A stretch of 64,000 nt of DNA. Origin: Myxococcus stipitatus (lineage in GTDB: Bacteria; Myxococcota; Myxococcia; Myxococcales; Myxococcaceae). The notes below the pieces were generated by a model that was not told the DNA's origin, did no database searches, and worked only from the letters and a program-made list of their open reading frames with translations. The stretch lies in the NCBI RefSeq assembly GCF_038561935.1, contig NZ_CP102770.1, positions 9,548,001 to 9,612,000 on the forward strand. The letters run 5' to 3'. Position 1 is the stretch's first letter; every line of letters starts with the position of its first letter. Positions 17,973 to 27,623 of the stretch are shown piece after piece. Both the position numbers and the translations under genes were made by a program.

Positions 17973-18165
17973 GGGGTAAAGTTGTGTCCAGGCGGGGGCT
18001 TCACGTCAACCCACCGCGTGCCCGAAGGTCCCTCCCACGGCCGGGCAGGCAGGCAGACACCCCGCCATCCAGCCTCACGCGCATTTTTCGACAGCCGTTA
18101 TCAGCGCGATTTCCTGGGACACCGAGGCTCCGCGAAGGCCACGGGTCGTGGGAGACTCGGGCGCG

Positions 18166-19356
18166 ATGACGGATTGGATTCCCAAGCCGAACCCGAAGGT
18201 GGACCTGCGCAGCCTGAGCCTCAGTCCGGAGGAGGGCTTCGTGCTCTCCCGGCTGGACGGCGCCACGGCCGCCCGGAACCTCCCCGCCCTCACGGGCCTG
18301 CCCGCGGAGCGTCTCCAGGGCATCCTCACCCGGCTCGTCTCCCAGGGGGCCCTGCTGCCCGTGGCGGGTGCGGGGGCAGCCCCTCCCCCGGGCCTGCGGG
18401 CCACCGGCCAGCCCTCGCCCTCCCCGTCCGGTGCGGGGAGGGCCTCGCCCGCCCCCACGGTGAGCCCCGGGTATGAGCCCCTCGCGCCCGAGCTCCCCGC
18501 CGAGCCGGAGGAGGAGCTGCCCACCCTCGACCTGCTGCTCGACGAAGCGGAGGCCCACGACCCACCCGCCCCCCAGGCCGCCGCCGAGCCCGACCAGGAC
18601 GCCGCCCCCTCGGACGCGGACGCCGAGCCCGTGGAGGACGACGTCCCCGAGGTCGCGCTGGGCAACTACCGCCAGCTCTTCGAGACGCGGCTGCACCCGC
18701 TGCCGGAGGATCAACGCGCGGCGTTCGCGCGCGGGGCGGAGGACCCGGAGCTGTCCGCGCTGTGCTTCGACCCGGTGCCCGCCGTCATCAAGGCGGTGAT
18801 GGAGAATCCGCGCACGGGCCTGGCGCATGCGCGGCTCATCGCGCGCAACCACCGCAACCCCGTGGGCCTGGAGGCGCTGTGTGCTCGCGCGGCCTTCACC
18901 GCGGACACGGGGGTGCGGCGGTGGCTGGTGCGCAACCCGCAGCTGCCCTCGGGGTTGTTCCGTCGGCTGTGGAGCTCCCGGCGGCTGATGGAGCTGCACA
19001 AGGTGACGGTGGACCGCGACGTGCCGGAGTCCACGCGGCGCTCGGCGCGCGAGGTGCTGCGCCAGCGCTTCACCACCGGCCCCGCCGAGGAGAAGGTGGA
19101 GCTCATCCTCAACACGGAGGGCCGCGCCCTGGGCGCGCTCGTGGGCATGTCCGTGGACGGGAAGACGGCCTCCATGCTGTGCGGGCGTACGTATCGCTCG
19201 CCCATGCTCATCCAGAACATCGCGCGCTGGAGCGCGGCGCCCCCGGCGCTCATCGCGCACCTGCTCAAGCAGGAGGCCGTGCGCCGTCAGCCGCAGCTGC
19301 GCCTGCTGCTCATCCGCCACCCCAACGCCCCCGCGGACGCGAAGCGCGGCGGCTGA
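18166..19356 (+). CDS. myxobacterial protein with N-terminal winged-helix-like domain and helical-repeat C-terminus
   Basis: 396 residues, no signal peptide. Residues about 15-70 (LSPEEGFVLSRLDGATAARN onward) look like a small winged-helix or DUF4388-type output domain seen in many myxobacterial regulators. A disordered Pro/Ala/Glu-rich linker of about 90 residues follows. The C-terminal half is helical, with HEAT-like units (VIKAVMENPRTGLAHARLIA and similar 'np....l..la' turns). The ATG at 18166 is taken because GGAGA precedes it; a GTG six codons upstream is possible. Function unknown. Confidence 0.7.
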   Translation: MTDWIPKPNPKVDLRSLSLSPEEGFVLSRLDGATAARNLPALTGLPAERLQGILTRLVSQGALLPVAGAGAAPPPGLRATGQPSPSPSGAGRASPAPTVSPGYEPLAPELPAEPEEELPTLDLLLDEAEAHDPPAPQAAAEPDQDAAPSDADAEPVEDDVPEVALGNYRQLFETRLHPLPEDQRAAFARGAEDPELSALCFDPVPAVIKAVMENPRTGLAHARLIARNHRNPVGLEALCARAAFTADTGVRRWLVRNPQLPSGLFRRLWSSRRLMELHKVTVDRDVPESTRRSAREVLRQRFTTGPAEEKVELILNTEGRALGALVGMSVDGKTASMLCGRTYRSPMLIQNIARWSAAPPALIAHLLKQEAVRRQPQLRLLLIRHPNAPADAKRGG

Positions 19357-19363
19357 GCCCGTC

Positions 19364-20134
19364 TCACAGCCGGCGCCCGGTGAGGATGGGCTGATAGAAG
19401 CCCGTCTCCTCGGGGCCGTACCAGCGCGTGTCCACCAGGCCCGCGCGAGTCAGCGCGCGCTCCACCTCCACGCGCTGGAGCGCGCGGTAGACGCCGGTGT
19501 GCTCGGTGGCCTGCCAGCCTGAACCTTCCGGGCGCAGGATGAACTGATGGACCTTGTACGTCCTGCCGTCCGGGGCCCAGTCCCAGACCTGGAACAGGAT
19601 GCGGCGGCCCTCGGGCGCATCGAGCACGCGCTCCGAGGTGAAGCGCGGCTGCTGCGTCATGAGCTGGTCATAGTCGCGGATGCTCAGTGCCAGCAGTCCG
19701 CCGGGCACCAGCCTGGAGACCATCGCGTTCGCGGCGGCGTCCAGGTCCTCGTCGGTGAGCAGGTGCGGAATCGCGTTGTCGAAGGCGACGACGACGTCGA
19801 ACGCGCCGGGCACCTGGACGTCCAGGGTGCGCATGTCCGCGACGCCCGTGGTGAGGTGGACGCCCATGACCCGGGCCTCGCGTTCGGCGCGGGCCACGGC
19901 GGAGGGGCTCAGGTCGGTGGCGTGGACGACGTAGCCTCGGCCCGCGAGCCCCAGGGCCTGGGTGCCGATGCCACACGCGCAATCCAACACACGCCGAGGC
20001 GGGGGCGCGCCGCTGCGGCGCAGCAGGGCATCCAGCGTGGCGCCCTGTCGCTCCACCGTCTGCGCCCAGTTGGCGAAGAGCAGGTGGTACTCCTCCGCCA
20101 GCCCCTCGTAGAAGTCCCGCACGGGCTCGCTCAT
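19364..20134 (-). CDS. class I SAM-dependent methyltransferase
   Basis: 256 residues. Motif I of the Rossmann methyltransferase fold is VLDCACGIGTQALGLAGRG, followed by the acidic residue in HATDLSPSAVARA, motif IV region DVVVAFDNAIPHLL and post-motif LVPGGLLALSIRDYD. The C-terminal part resembles glycine/sarcosine N-methyltransferase-like enzymes, but the acceptor is not identifiable. Cytoplasmic. It is followed in the same direction by nothing close; the thioesterase gene lies 52 bp upstream on the same strand, so both may be co-transcribed. Confidence 0.88.
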   Translation of the reverse strand: MSEPVRDFYEGLAEEYHLLFANWAQTVERQGATLDALLRRSGAPPPRRVLDCACGIGTQALGLAGRGYVVHATDLSPSAVARAEREARVMGVHLTTGVADMRTLDVQVPGAFDVVVAFDNAIPHLLTDEDLDAAANAMVSRLVPGGLLALSIRDYDQLMTQQPRFTSERVLDAPEGRRILFQVWDWAPDGRTYKVHQFILRPEGSGWQATEHTGVYRALQRVEVERALTRAGLVDTRWYGPEETGFYQPILTGRRL

Positions 20135-20186
20135 ACAGGCGGCCTCGCGTGAGGGCGGCGTCGTTGCTGGGGCGGCCTGGGCGGTG

Positions 20187-20648
20187 TCATGTCCCGAAGG
20201 TGCGTCCCTCTAGCGCTTCGATGGCGGCCCGCACATGGGCGGGCATGGGGACTGTCTCGTGGGTGACGTAGTTGAGCGCGACGATGACGGCGGTGCCCTT
20301 CGTGTAGAGCACACCGTCCTCCTCGCCGAACACCGCGTGCTCCAGCGTCATGGACGAGTTGCCGATGCGCGACGTCCGCGCGCAGGTCACCAGCCGGGCC
20401 GGGAAGACGACGGGGCGGAGGTACTCGGCCTGCGTGGCCTTGAGGATGGGGCCGATGCCGCCGGGGGCGCGGGCGTCTCCCGAGCCAGAGGGGCCCGTCA
20501 GCCCGACGCGCGAGAGGTAGGGGATGCGAGCGGACTCGAACCACGTGAAGGTCCGGGCATTGTTCGCGTGGCCGAACGCATCCATTTCACTCCAGTGGAG
20601 GGTGAACGGGACGCTCACGGGGAAGTCCTTGGGGGAGATATCCGCCAT
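20187..20648 (-). CDS. acyl-CoA thioesterase, 4HBT hotdog fold
   Basis: 153 residues. The hotdog 4-hydroxybenzoyl-CoA thioesterase pattern is plain: LHWSEMDAFGHANNARTFTWFESAR, with the catalytic Asp and the His-x-Asn that follows it, and later TLEHAVFGEEDGVLYTKGTAVIVALN. Such enzymes hydrolyse acyl-CoA esters in the cytoplasm. The ATG at 20648 gives the standard length; the longer frame upstream overlaps the divergent cupin gene. The likely partner is the methyltransferase gene downstream. Confidence 0.88.
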   Translation of the reverse strand: MADISPKDFPVSVPFTLHWSEMDAFGHANNARTFTWFESARIPYLSRVGLTGPSGSGDARAPGGIGPILKATQAEYLRPVVFPARLVTCARTSRIGNSSMTLEHAVFGEEDGVLYTKGTAVIVALNYVTHETVPMPAHVRAAIEALEGRTFGT

Positions 20649-20746
20649 GCCGGGCAGGGTGCCCCAGTCGAGGCCACGAGGGAACGAAGAACACCGCCTG
20701 CCTGCCCTCCAGCCAGCACCCCACACCGTGGTAATCCAGCAACACG

Positions 20747-21349
20747 ATGAGTCCACGACTCCTGCTCTCCGCGCTGGCCCTCACGGGGTTCGGTATCGCG
20801 CACCCGGCCTGGGCCACCTCGCCCGAGGCTCCGAAGGCCCCTCGCACCGACACGGCGAAGCCCCCCGCCGCGACGGGCACCGCGCCCCCGACCACCGCGA
20901 AGGCGCCACGGCCCGACAGCGCCACGGCCGCGACGGGCACGCCCTCCACGAGCCCCGTGCGCCACCGCGTCACCCCGGCCGAGGCCCCTCGCCACCTCAT
21001 CGCGGGCGGCAAGGGCCGCGCGACGCTGTTCCTCAACGCGAACACGGGCGCCACCGCCGCGTCGCTCACGCTGCTGGAGCTCCAGCCCGGCGGCGAGGTG
21101 CCCGAGCACACGCACGACACCAGCGTCGAGATTCTCTACATCGAGGACGGCGCCGCGGACATGACGGTGGCGGGCCAGACGCTGCGCGTGAGCAAGGGCG
21201 ACGCCGTCTACATCCCCGCGGGCGCGAAGCACTCCGCGAAGGTGGTGTCACCGGGCGTGCCCTTCAAGGCCGTGCAGGTCTACGCCGGCCCCGGCCCCGA
21301 GCAGCGCTTCACCCAGGGCCCGAGGGAGACCGCCCCCCATGGCCCGTAA
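20747..21349 (+). CDS. secreted cupin-domain protein
   Basis: 200 residues. A signal peptide (LLLSALALTGFGIAHPAWA) is followed by a Pro/Ala/Thr-rich linker and a single cupin domain at about residues 90-185. The metal-binding motif reads PGGEVPEHTHDTSVEILYIEDG, shortened here to its key residues: His-Thr-His, then Glu about six residues on, and the second motif PAGAKHSAKV with its His. Presumably an exported metal-binding cupin; substrate unknown. Its stop overlaps the metallophosphoesterase start by 11 bases, so the two form an operon. Confidence 0.88.
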   Translation: MSPRLLLSALALTGFGIAHPAWATSPEAPKAPRTDTAKPPAATGTAPPTTAKAPRPDSATAATGTPSTSPVRHRVTPAEAPRHLIAGGKGRATLFLNANTGATAASLTLLELQPGGEVPEHTHDTSVEILYIEDGAADMTVAGQTLRVSKGDAVYIPAGAKHSAKVVSPGVPFKAVQVYAGPGPEQRFTQGPRETAPHGP

Positions 21350-23174
21350 GTCGACCGGGACGGCGCAGCGCCAGGACCCCACCTCCCCCGCCGAGCCGAC
21401 GCCGCGCCCTCAGCCGGTGCTCTCGCGCAACGAGACGGCGCCCATCTCCGACAGCGGCACCGCGACGAAGCCTCAGCATCACGCGGGCATGGTGCGGTGG
21501 CTCCACCCCGCGCAGCTCCTGCGCACGGGCCTGGACGCCGTCGTCGCCGCCGTCTTCGGCGCGCGCGCGGACCATCGGCTCATCGAAGCCGTGGTGCGTC
21601 CGCAGGACCCCTACTTCGACTACTCGCAGGAGACCTCGCCGGAGGGAGACTTCTGGCTCGACTACGTCGCGGACACGGGCGACGGCTGGGACTCGACGTA
21701 CACCGTGGCGCGGCTGCTCGCGTTGCCGGAGCTGAAGCTCCCCGTGCGAGGACAGCCGCGCGCCGGTGAGTTCGACACCCAGCGCGGCCGGGTGCTCGTG
21801 ATGGGCGGCGACGGCGTGTACCCCGGCGCCAGCCGCGAGGCCTACGAAGAGCGGTTGATTCAGCCGTACGAAGCGGCCATGCGCCGCTCGAGCACGCCCA
21901 ACCCGGACCTGTTCATCATCCCGGGCAATCACGACTGGTACGACGGCCTGTCCGCGTTCATGCGGCTGTTCTGCGCGAACCGCTGGATTGCGGGGCGGCG
22001 CACGCGGCAGAGCCGCAGCTACTTCGCGCTGAAGCTGCCCCAGGGGTGGTGGCTCATCGGCACCGACGTGCAGCTCAACAGCGACATCGACGTGCCGCAG
22101 GTGGAGTACTTCCGTCAGGTGGCGGACCAGATGGGTCCGGAGGACCGGGTCATCCTCTGCAACGCGGAGCCCGCCTGGATTCTGGCGGCCACGCAGCGGC
22201 GCAAGGGCAGCTACCTGGAGAACAACCTGGAGTACCTCCAGGAGAAGGTGCTCGGCCGGCGCATCAGCATCTTCCTCGCCGGAGACCTGCACCACTACCG
22301 GCGCCACGAGGACGCGGCGGGCCGGCAGAAAATCACCGCGGGCGGAGGCGGCGCGTTCATGCACCCCACGCACGCGCCCAAGGCGCACGTGCTGCGCGAC
22401 GGCTACATGCTCCAGAAGAGCTTCCCGGATGAGCGCACGTCCCGGAAGCTGGCGCGAAAGAACCTGTTCCTCATCCGCTACAGCCCGCTGTTCGGCTTGA
22501 TGACGGGCGCGCTGTACCTGCTGCTCGCGCTCGCGGCCTACGCGGAGGTGGGCTCGCTGGGTGTCTCACGGCTGGGCGACGTGGTGCTCGCGGTGGGCAA
22601 CAGCATGGTGAGCCGCCCGTGGACGATGGTGCTGGGGCTGGCCACCATCGGTGGACTCATCGGCTTCGCGGATGCGGCCTTCGGCAAGTGGCGCGGGCTC
22701 GCGGGCACCTTGCATGGCCTCGCCCACATCTTCACGGCCTTCTTCGTCGCGTGGGGAGGCACCTACCTGGCGGTGAGTGGCATGGGCATCTGTCCCGAGC
22801 TCACACCCGACGGGCTCAACTGCACCGCGGGCTGGCTGCACCTGGCGGGCAAGTTCGCGATGTCCTCCGGCCTCACGTTCCTGGGCGGCTTCCTCTTCGG
22901 CCCCTTCGTCATGGGCCTGTACCTGTGGCTGAGCGTCAACCTGTTCGGCGCCCACTCCAACGAGGCTTTCATCTCGCTGGCGCTGCCGGACTGGAAGAAC
23001 TTCCTGCGCCTGCACATCAACGCGAAGGGGCAGCTCACGGTGTATCCGGTGGGCATCGAGCGGGTGCCTCGCAAGTGGAAGCGCACGCACGCGGGCCCCC
23101 AGGCACCCGCGTATGAGCCGGATGACGCGAAGGCCACGCCTCCGACGCTCATCGAACCCCCTCTGAAAATCTAG
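21339..23174 (+). CDS. membrane-bound metallophosphoesterase
   Basis: 611 residues. A calcineurin-like phosphoesterase domain occupies about residues 140-350, with VLVMGGDGVYPG, the metal-binding PGNHDWYDG near residue 197 and AGDLHHYRRH near residue 314. From about residue 385 the chain has five or six membrane segments (LFGLMTGALYLLLALAAY and others) and a short cytoplasmic tail. The enzymatic half comes before the membrane part, which is typical of a myxobacterial and cyanobacterial family of unknown substrate. Overlaps the cupin gene. Confidence 0.88.
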   Translation: MARKSTGTAQRQDPTSPAEPTPRPQPVLSRNETAPISDSGTATKPQHHAGMVRWLHPAQLLRTGLDAVVAAVFGARADHRLIEAVVRPQDPYFDYSQETSPEGDFWLDYVADTGDGWDSTYTVARLLALPELKLPVRGQPRAGEFDTQRGRVLVMGGDGVYPGASREAYEERLIQPYEAAMRRSSTPNPDLFIIPGNHDWYDGLSAFMRLFCANRWIAGRRTRQSRSYFALKLPQGWWLIGTDVQLNSDIDVPQVEYFRQVADQMGPEDRVILCNAEPAWILAATQRRKGSYLENNLEYLQEKVLGRRISIFLAGDLHHYRRHEDAAGRQKITAGGGGAFMHPTHAPKAHVLRDGYMLQKSFPDERTSRKLARKNLFLIRYSPLFGLMTGALYLLLALAAYAEVGSLGVSRLGDVVLAVGNSMVSRPWTMVLGLATIGGLIGFADAAFGKWRGLAGTLHGLAHIFTAFFVAWGGTYLAVSGMGICPELTPDGLNCTAGWLHLAGKFAMSSGLTFLGGFLFGPFVMGLYLWLSVNLFGAHSNEAFISLALPDWKNFLRLHINAKGQLTVYPVGIERVPRKWKRTHAGPQAPAYEPDDAKATPPTLIEPPLKI

Positions 23175-23183
23175 GGAACCCTC

Positions 23184-23222
23184 GTGGGCGGCCGTGCCAC
23201 GTCCGAACAACGGCCGTCCCAC
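23184..23222 (+). terminator. hairpin after the metallophosphoesterase gene
   Basis: GTGGGCGGCCG (23184-23194) pairs with CGGCCGTCCCAC (23211-23222) with one bulged base, 10 bases after the stop codon. Confidence 0.45.
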
Positions 23223-23321
23223 AACCGCACAGCGACCGAAGATTTCGCGGCGACAGGCGCCGTCGGTTCGCGCCCTTGAGCCCCGGCGCACGTTGGCACG
23301 CGGTTGGCTCTACGGTGAGAC

Positions 23322-25751
23322 ATGCCCTCCTTCTTCCAAGACCTGCGCCACGGCGCTCGCTCCCTCCGCCGCAGCCCCGGCTTCACGCTGGCGACGGTGC
23401 TGGCCTTGGCCTTTGGCATCGGCGCGAACACGCTGCTCTTCAGCGTGGTGAGCGCCCTGCTGCTCCGGCCGCTCCCCCTGCCCCAGGCGGAGCGAGTCCT
23501 CTCCGTGTGGGGCAAGGACCTCCAGAACGGCGGCGTGCAGTCGGCCCTGTCCCGCCTGGACGCGGAAGACCTGCGGCGGCAGGTGAAGTCCTTCGAGTCC
23601 TTCTCCGCCTTCGACGTCTCGGGCGTCACGCTCACCGCGGCTCACCAGGAGCCGGAGCGGGTGGAGGCGGCGATGGTGTCGGAGGACTTCTTCCGCGTGG
23701 CGGGCGTCAAGCCCGCACTCGGCCGCACCCTCTCCGCCGAGGAGCACCTGCTCACCGGCCCCAAGGCCCTGGTCATCTCCCATGCGCTGTGGAAGCAGCG
23801 CTTTGGCGCGGACCCTCGGGTGCTGGAGCGCCTGGTGGAGATGGACGGTCAGCCCTACCAGGTGGTGGGCGTGATGCCGGAGGGCTTCGACTTTCCCCGC
23901 GAGGGCGCCTCCGAGACGGTGGTGCTCTGGGCCCCGCTGGCCGCGCAGGGCTTCATCCGTGACAACTGGGACAACCGAGGCACGCACCTGCTCACGGGCG
24001 TGGGGAGGCTCGCGCCCGGGGCCACCGTGGAGCAGGCGGACGCGGAGGCGCGCGCGGTGATGACGGCCCTCACCCAGGCCTATCCCGACAGCAACTCCAA
24101 CGCGAGCGTCTCGGTGGAGTCCCTCCAGACGCGGCTGTCCCAGAGCACGCGCCGGCCCGCGCTGCTGCTCCTGGGGGCCGTGTCGCTGCTCCTGCTCATC
24201 GCGTGCGTCAACGTGGCGCAGCTGCTCCTGGCCCGAGCCATGGCGCGGCAACAGGAGTTCGCGGTGCGCTCGGCGCTGGGCGCGGGCCGAGGCGCGCTGG
24301 CGCGGCAGCTGTTGGCGGAGGGCTCGCTGCTGGCCGTCGCGGGCGGCATCGCGGGCCTGTTCCTGGGGACCTGGGGCACGGAGGCGCTGAGCGTGATGTT
24401 GCCGGAGTCGGTGCGGCAGGTGCAGGCGGTGCGCGTGGATGGACGCGCCCTGCTCTACACGGCGGCCCTGGTGCTCGCGGTGACGCTGCTGTGCGGACTG
24501 GCGCCCTTGGGCACGGCGACGCGCGCGAGCCTGGGCGGACTGCTGCAGAGCACCCGAGGCACGAGCGCCAGCAAGTCCGCGCTGCGCTGGCGAGCGGTGC
24601 TGGTGTCGCTGCAGGTGGCGCTCGCGCTGGTGTTGCTGGTGGGCGCGGGGTTGCTGGTGCGCAGCGCGCAGCGGCTGGCGGAGGTGGACCTGGGCTACCG
24701 CGCGGAGAACGTGACGCTGCTGCGCTTCAACCTTCCGGGGCCGCGCTACACGGGCAAGACGATGGCGGACTTCTACCAACGCCTGCTCGAGCAGGTGCGG
24801 GCGCAGCCGGGGGTGGAGTCCGCGGCGAACGTGACGCCCGGCGTGGCGACGGGGGGCGCCATCAGCCTGTCGCTGGAGCTGCCCGACAAGCCCACGCCCC
24901 CGTCCGAGCGGCGCGGCGCCAGCTTCCGCGCGGTGAGCGACGGCGCGTTCGCGACGCTGGGGATGGCGCTGAAGCAGGGGCGGGACTTCACGCCCCAGGA
25001 CACGCGGGACTCGCCGCAGGTGGTCGTGGTGAACGAGTCCTTCGCGAGGAAGTTCTTCCCGGGGGAGGACATCCTCGGCAAGCGCGTCATCATCGGCTAC
25101 GGAGACGACATCCTGCGCGAGGTGGTGGGCGTGGTGGGTGACATGCGCGGCCGGGGCCTGGACAAGGTCGCGGAGCCGGAGCTCTATGCGCCGCTGAACC
25201 AGACGCCGTGGCCCTCGACCACGGTGGTGGTGCGCAGCCGGCTGCCCATGGAGAGTGTCGCCGCGCTGGTGAAGGCGGAGCTGTCGCGGCTCGACTCCCA
25301 GCTGTCGATGCGCAAGCCCACGACGCTGGAGCAGAACCTGGCGGACTCGGTCGCGGACCGCAGCTTCCAGCGGGTGCTGCTGCTCGCGTTCGCTGTCTCC
25401 GCGGTGGCGCTGGCCTCGCTCGGCATCTACGGGTTGATGGCGTACAGCGTGGCGCAGCGGCGCAGGGAGCTGGGCATCCGCCTCGCGCTGGGCGCGCTCC
25501 CCACGGACGTGGTGCGGCTGGTGATGGGCCAGGCGCTGCGGATGTGCGCGGTGGGCCTGGCCGTGGGCCTGGTGTTGTCGCTGGCGCTGTCTCGCGTGCT
25601 GGAGGGGATGCTGTACGGCGTGAGCGCGCTGGACCCGGTGACGTTCCTGTTGGTGCCGCTGCTGCTGCTCGCGGTGGTGGCGCTCGCGAGCTGGCTGCCC
25701 GCGCGTCGCGCGTCGCAAGTCTCACCAGGTGTCGCGATGAGCGCGGACTGA
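23322..25751 (+). CDS. MacB/FtsX-type ABC transporter permease (ADOP-like), no ATPase adjacent
   Basis: 809 residues with the double-permease layout: an N-terminal helix after FFQDLRHGARSLRRSPGFT, a MacB periplasmic core domain at about 40-250, an FtsX block near 285-400 starting LLLLGAVSLLLLIACVNVAQ, a second periplasmic domain, and a second FtsX block at about 685-805 with GLMAYSVAQRRRELGIRLALG. The family exports lipoproteins, peptides or macrolides or works as a mechanotransmitter, powered by a separate ATPase. No ATPase gene is next to it, so the partner must be elsewhere. A four-helix topology around two extracytoplasmic domains is expected. Confidence 0.9.
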   Translation: MPSFFQDLRHGARSLRRSPGFTLATVLALAFGIGANTLLFSVVSALLLRPLPLPQAERVLSVWGKDLQNGGVQSALSRLDAEDLRRQVKSFESFSAFDVSGVTLTAAHQEPERVEAAMVSEDFFRVAGVKPALGRTLSAEEHLLTGPKALVISHALWKQRFGADPRVLERLVEMDGQPYQVVGVMPEGFDFPREGASETVVLWAPLAAQGFIRDNWDNRGTHLLTGVGRLAPGATVEQADAEARAVMTALTQAYPDSNSNASVSVESLQTRLSQSTRRPALLLLGAVSLLLLIACVNVAQLLLARAMARQQEFAVRSALGAGRGALARQLLAEGSLLAVAGGIAGLFLGTWGTEALSVMLPESVRQVQAVRVDGRALLYTAALVLAVTLLCGLAPLGTATRASLGGLLQSTRGTSASKSALRWRAVLVSLQVALALVLLVGAGLLVRSAQRLAEVDLGYRAENVTLLRFNLPGPRYTGKTMADFYQRLLEQVRAQPGVESAANVTPGVATGGAISLSLELPDKPTPPSERRGASFRAVSDGAFATLGMALKQGRDFTPQDTRDSPQVVVVNESFARKFFPGEDILGKRVIIGYGDDILREVVGVVGDMRGRGLDKVAEPELYAPLNQTPWPSTTVVVRSRLPMESVAALVKAELSRLDSQLSMRKPTTLEQNLADSVADRSFQRVLLLAFAVSAVALASLGIYGLMAYSVAQRRRELGIRLALGALPTDVVRLVMGQALRMCAVGLAVGLVLSLALSRVLEGMLYGVSALDPVTFLLVPLLLLAVVALASWLPARRASQVSPGVAMSAD

Positions 25752-25974
25752 AAAGCGGTCCGTGAGTCATTGCAATTATTGCAGGAGTCCCCTCCGCGCC
25801 CTGGCCCCCGGGGCCGCGGAGTCTGTCCAGTCGGCGCGCATCGCACCTCGCCCACGAGCCCCCTGACGGTTCGCTGCCGGACGGCTCGCGCGCTTCCTCC
25901 ACCGTTGGCGTGCGCCATGAATGACCACGCCTTCGCCCGCCTTCTCTCCGGGCCCTGGACACGGTGGATGGTCG

Positions 25975-27588
25975 ATGAAGACTCGGTGGAAGAACGTGCT
26001 CCTCCTCGGGGCACTGGCGGGAGCCTGCGCGGCGAACGCGCATGACCTGGAGGTAGAGAAGCGCGTCAACGGCGAGACCTCCACCACCGTCTCCACCTAT
26101 CCCGCGACGCTGGTCTTCTCGTACACCGTCACCAACGTCCACCCCTCGCTGCCCTCGACGCTGCTGACGGTGGCGGACCCGCTCTTCGCGTCGCGCGGAT
26201 TCCGCTTCACGCCAGCGCCGCCCGTGGACATCCCCGTGGGGGGCTCCCTCACGTATCAATTCACATACACGCTCGACAGCTTCGAGGACTGCCTCGCGCT
26301 CGCGGGCGAGGATGACGACCCGTCCACGCCCGGCGAGACACCGGGCTTCACCCACGCCTTCCGGGTGGCCTTCCAGGAAGGAGCGTCGGAGGCCCGAGCC
26401 CGCGTCGTCTGCGAGCAGCCGCCGCTCACGTGTGACGACACGCTGTACATCTCGACGGGGGTCCCCACCTCGCTCAACGTCTTCGACCCCGTCGCGGGGA
26501 CGCTGACGCCGCTCTTCACCGCCGACATCCAATACCACGCCATCGGCTTCAACCCGGCGGATGGCTACATCTATGGCCTGACCACGCCCAACCGCCTGTT
26601 GCGCATGGGCTCCGACGGCGTGCCCGCGGACCTCGGCGCCATCGCGGGGTTGCCCACCAGCCGCTACGACGCGGGGACCTTCCTCGCGGACGGCAGCTAC
26701 CTCGTCCACAACGGGGCGACGGACGAATACGCACGCATCGACGTCGACGCGAGGACCACGCTGGCCTCCGGCGTCGTCGACAGCCCCGCCACCCTCTCCA
26801 TGAGCGACCTGGCGGTCAACCCGCTCGACGGGCGGGTGTATGCCTTCAACCAGGACACCGACCGGCTGACGGTTTTCGACCCCGTCACCGCGACCCACGC
26901 CGACTTCGGCCCCGCGGCGCCGGTGAATGCGTCCGGCGCGGTCAGCACGGGGTTCCTCACGGGCCCCGCGTTCTTCGACCAGGCGGGGCGCTTCTACCTC
27001 TACGGCACGGACCTCGACGCGTCCCCGGGAGGCCCTCGGAACACGCTGTATCAAGTCGACCTGACGACCAGCACCTTCACCCGGGTGGTCGGAGGTCCCC
27101 CGGTCGGCGTCGTCGACGGCGCCTCGTGCGCGCTGGGCGAAGCGCGCGTCACGCAGGTGTCCGGCTTCTTCAAGGTCCACCTCGACGTGGCCCGGGACTG
27201 TCTGGCCGGCGGCGCCATCGACCTGGGAGTGGTCGGGACGGCGCGGACACTCGAGGACATGATGGGCGCGCTCTGGGACAGCCCCACGCTGGGCCCCGAC
27301 GGCTTCCCGCTCGCGCCGGCTTCGTCGCTGAACATGCGGCTGGCCACGGAGCTGCTCACGGCCACCTGCAATGAGCGCCTCTTCGGGCCGACGCCTCGGG
27401 GCATGGCGGCGCTCGAGGCGGGCCATGCGGCCCTCGCCACGTCCATGGCGGAGACCGCCCGGCGCGACATCCTCACCGAGCTCACCGCCTTCAATGCCTC
27501 CGGAGCGAAGCGCGCGCTGCCGCTCGCGTTCGACCTGGGCAAGGGCCCGGCCACTCCGCTCCGCGCGATGCAGCTCGGCCAGGAATGA
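25975..27588 (+). CDS. secreted DUF6923-type protein
   Basis: 537 residues from MKTRWKNVLLLGALAGACAA, a signal peptide; the Cys could make it a lipoprotein but the lipobox is poor. Residues about 30-150 form a DUF11-like beta domain (LEVEKRVNGETSTTVSTYPA) and 160-400 a propeller-like part with repeats such as AIGFNPADGYIYGLT and LAVNPLDGRVYAFNQDTDRL, the DUF6923 pattern. The last 110 residues are helical. The ATG 18 codons into the open frame is chosen for its signal peptide. Probably a cell-surface protein; operon with the small lipoprotein gene that follows 35 bases on. Confidence 0.8.
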   Translation: MKTRWKNVLLLGALAGACAANAHDLEVEKRVNGETSTTVSTYPATLVFSYTVTNVHPSLPSTLLTVADPLFASRGFRFTPAPPVDIPVGGSLTYQFTYTLDSFEDCLALAGEDDDPSTPGETPGFTHAFRVAFQEGASEARARVVCEQPPLTCDDTLYISTGVPTSLNVFDPVAGTLTPLFTADIQYHAIGFNPADGYIYGLTTPNRLLRMGSDGVPADLGAIAGLPTSRYDAGTFLADGSYLVHNGATDEYARIDVDARTTLASGVVDSPATLSMSDLAVNPLDGRVYAFNQDTDRLTVFDPVTATHADFGPAAPVNASGAVSTGFLTGPAFFDQAGRFYLYGTDLDASPGGPRNTLYQVDLTTSTFTRVVGGPPVGVVDGASCALGEARVTQVSGFFKVHLDVARDCLAGGAIDLGVVGTARTLEDMMGALWDSPTLGPDGFPLAPASSLNMRLATELLTATCNERLFGPTPRGMAALEAGHAALATSMAETARRDILTELTAFNASGAKRALPLAFDLGKGPATPLRAMQLGQE

Positions 27589-27623
27589 GCCACCCCTCAT
27601 GGAAGGGCGGGAGGAACAGGACG

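Noticed and set aside
23310-25718. 802-residue leftward open frame opposite the permease gene
   Set aside because: It is rich in His, Arg and Gln with no domain pattern, as expected for an antisense frame of a GC-rich gene; the rightward frame encodes a complete MacB-like permease.
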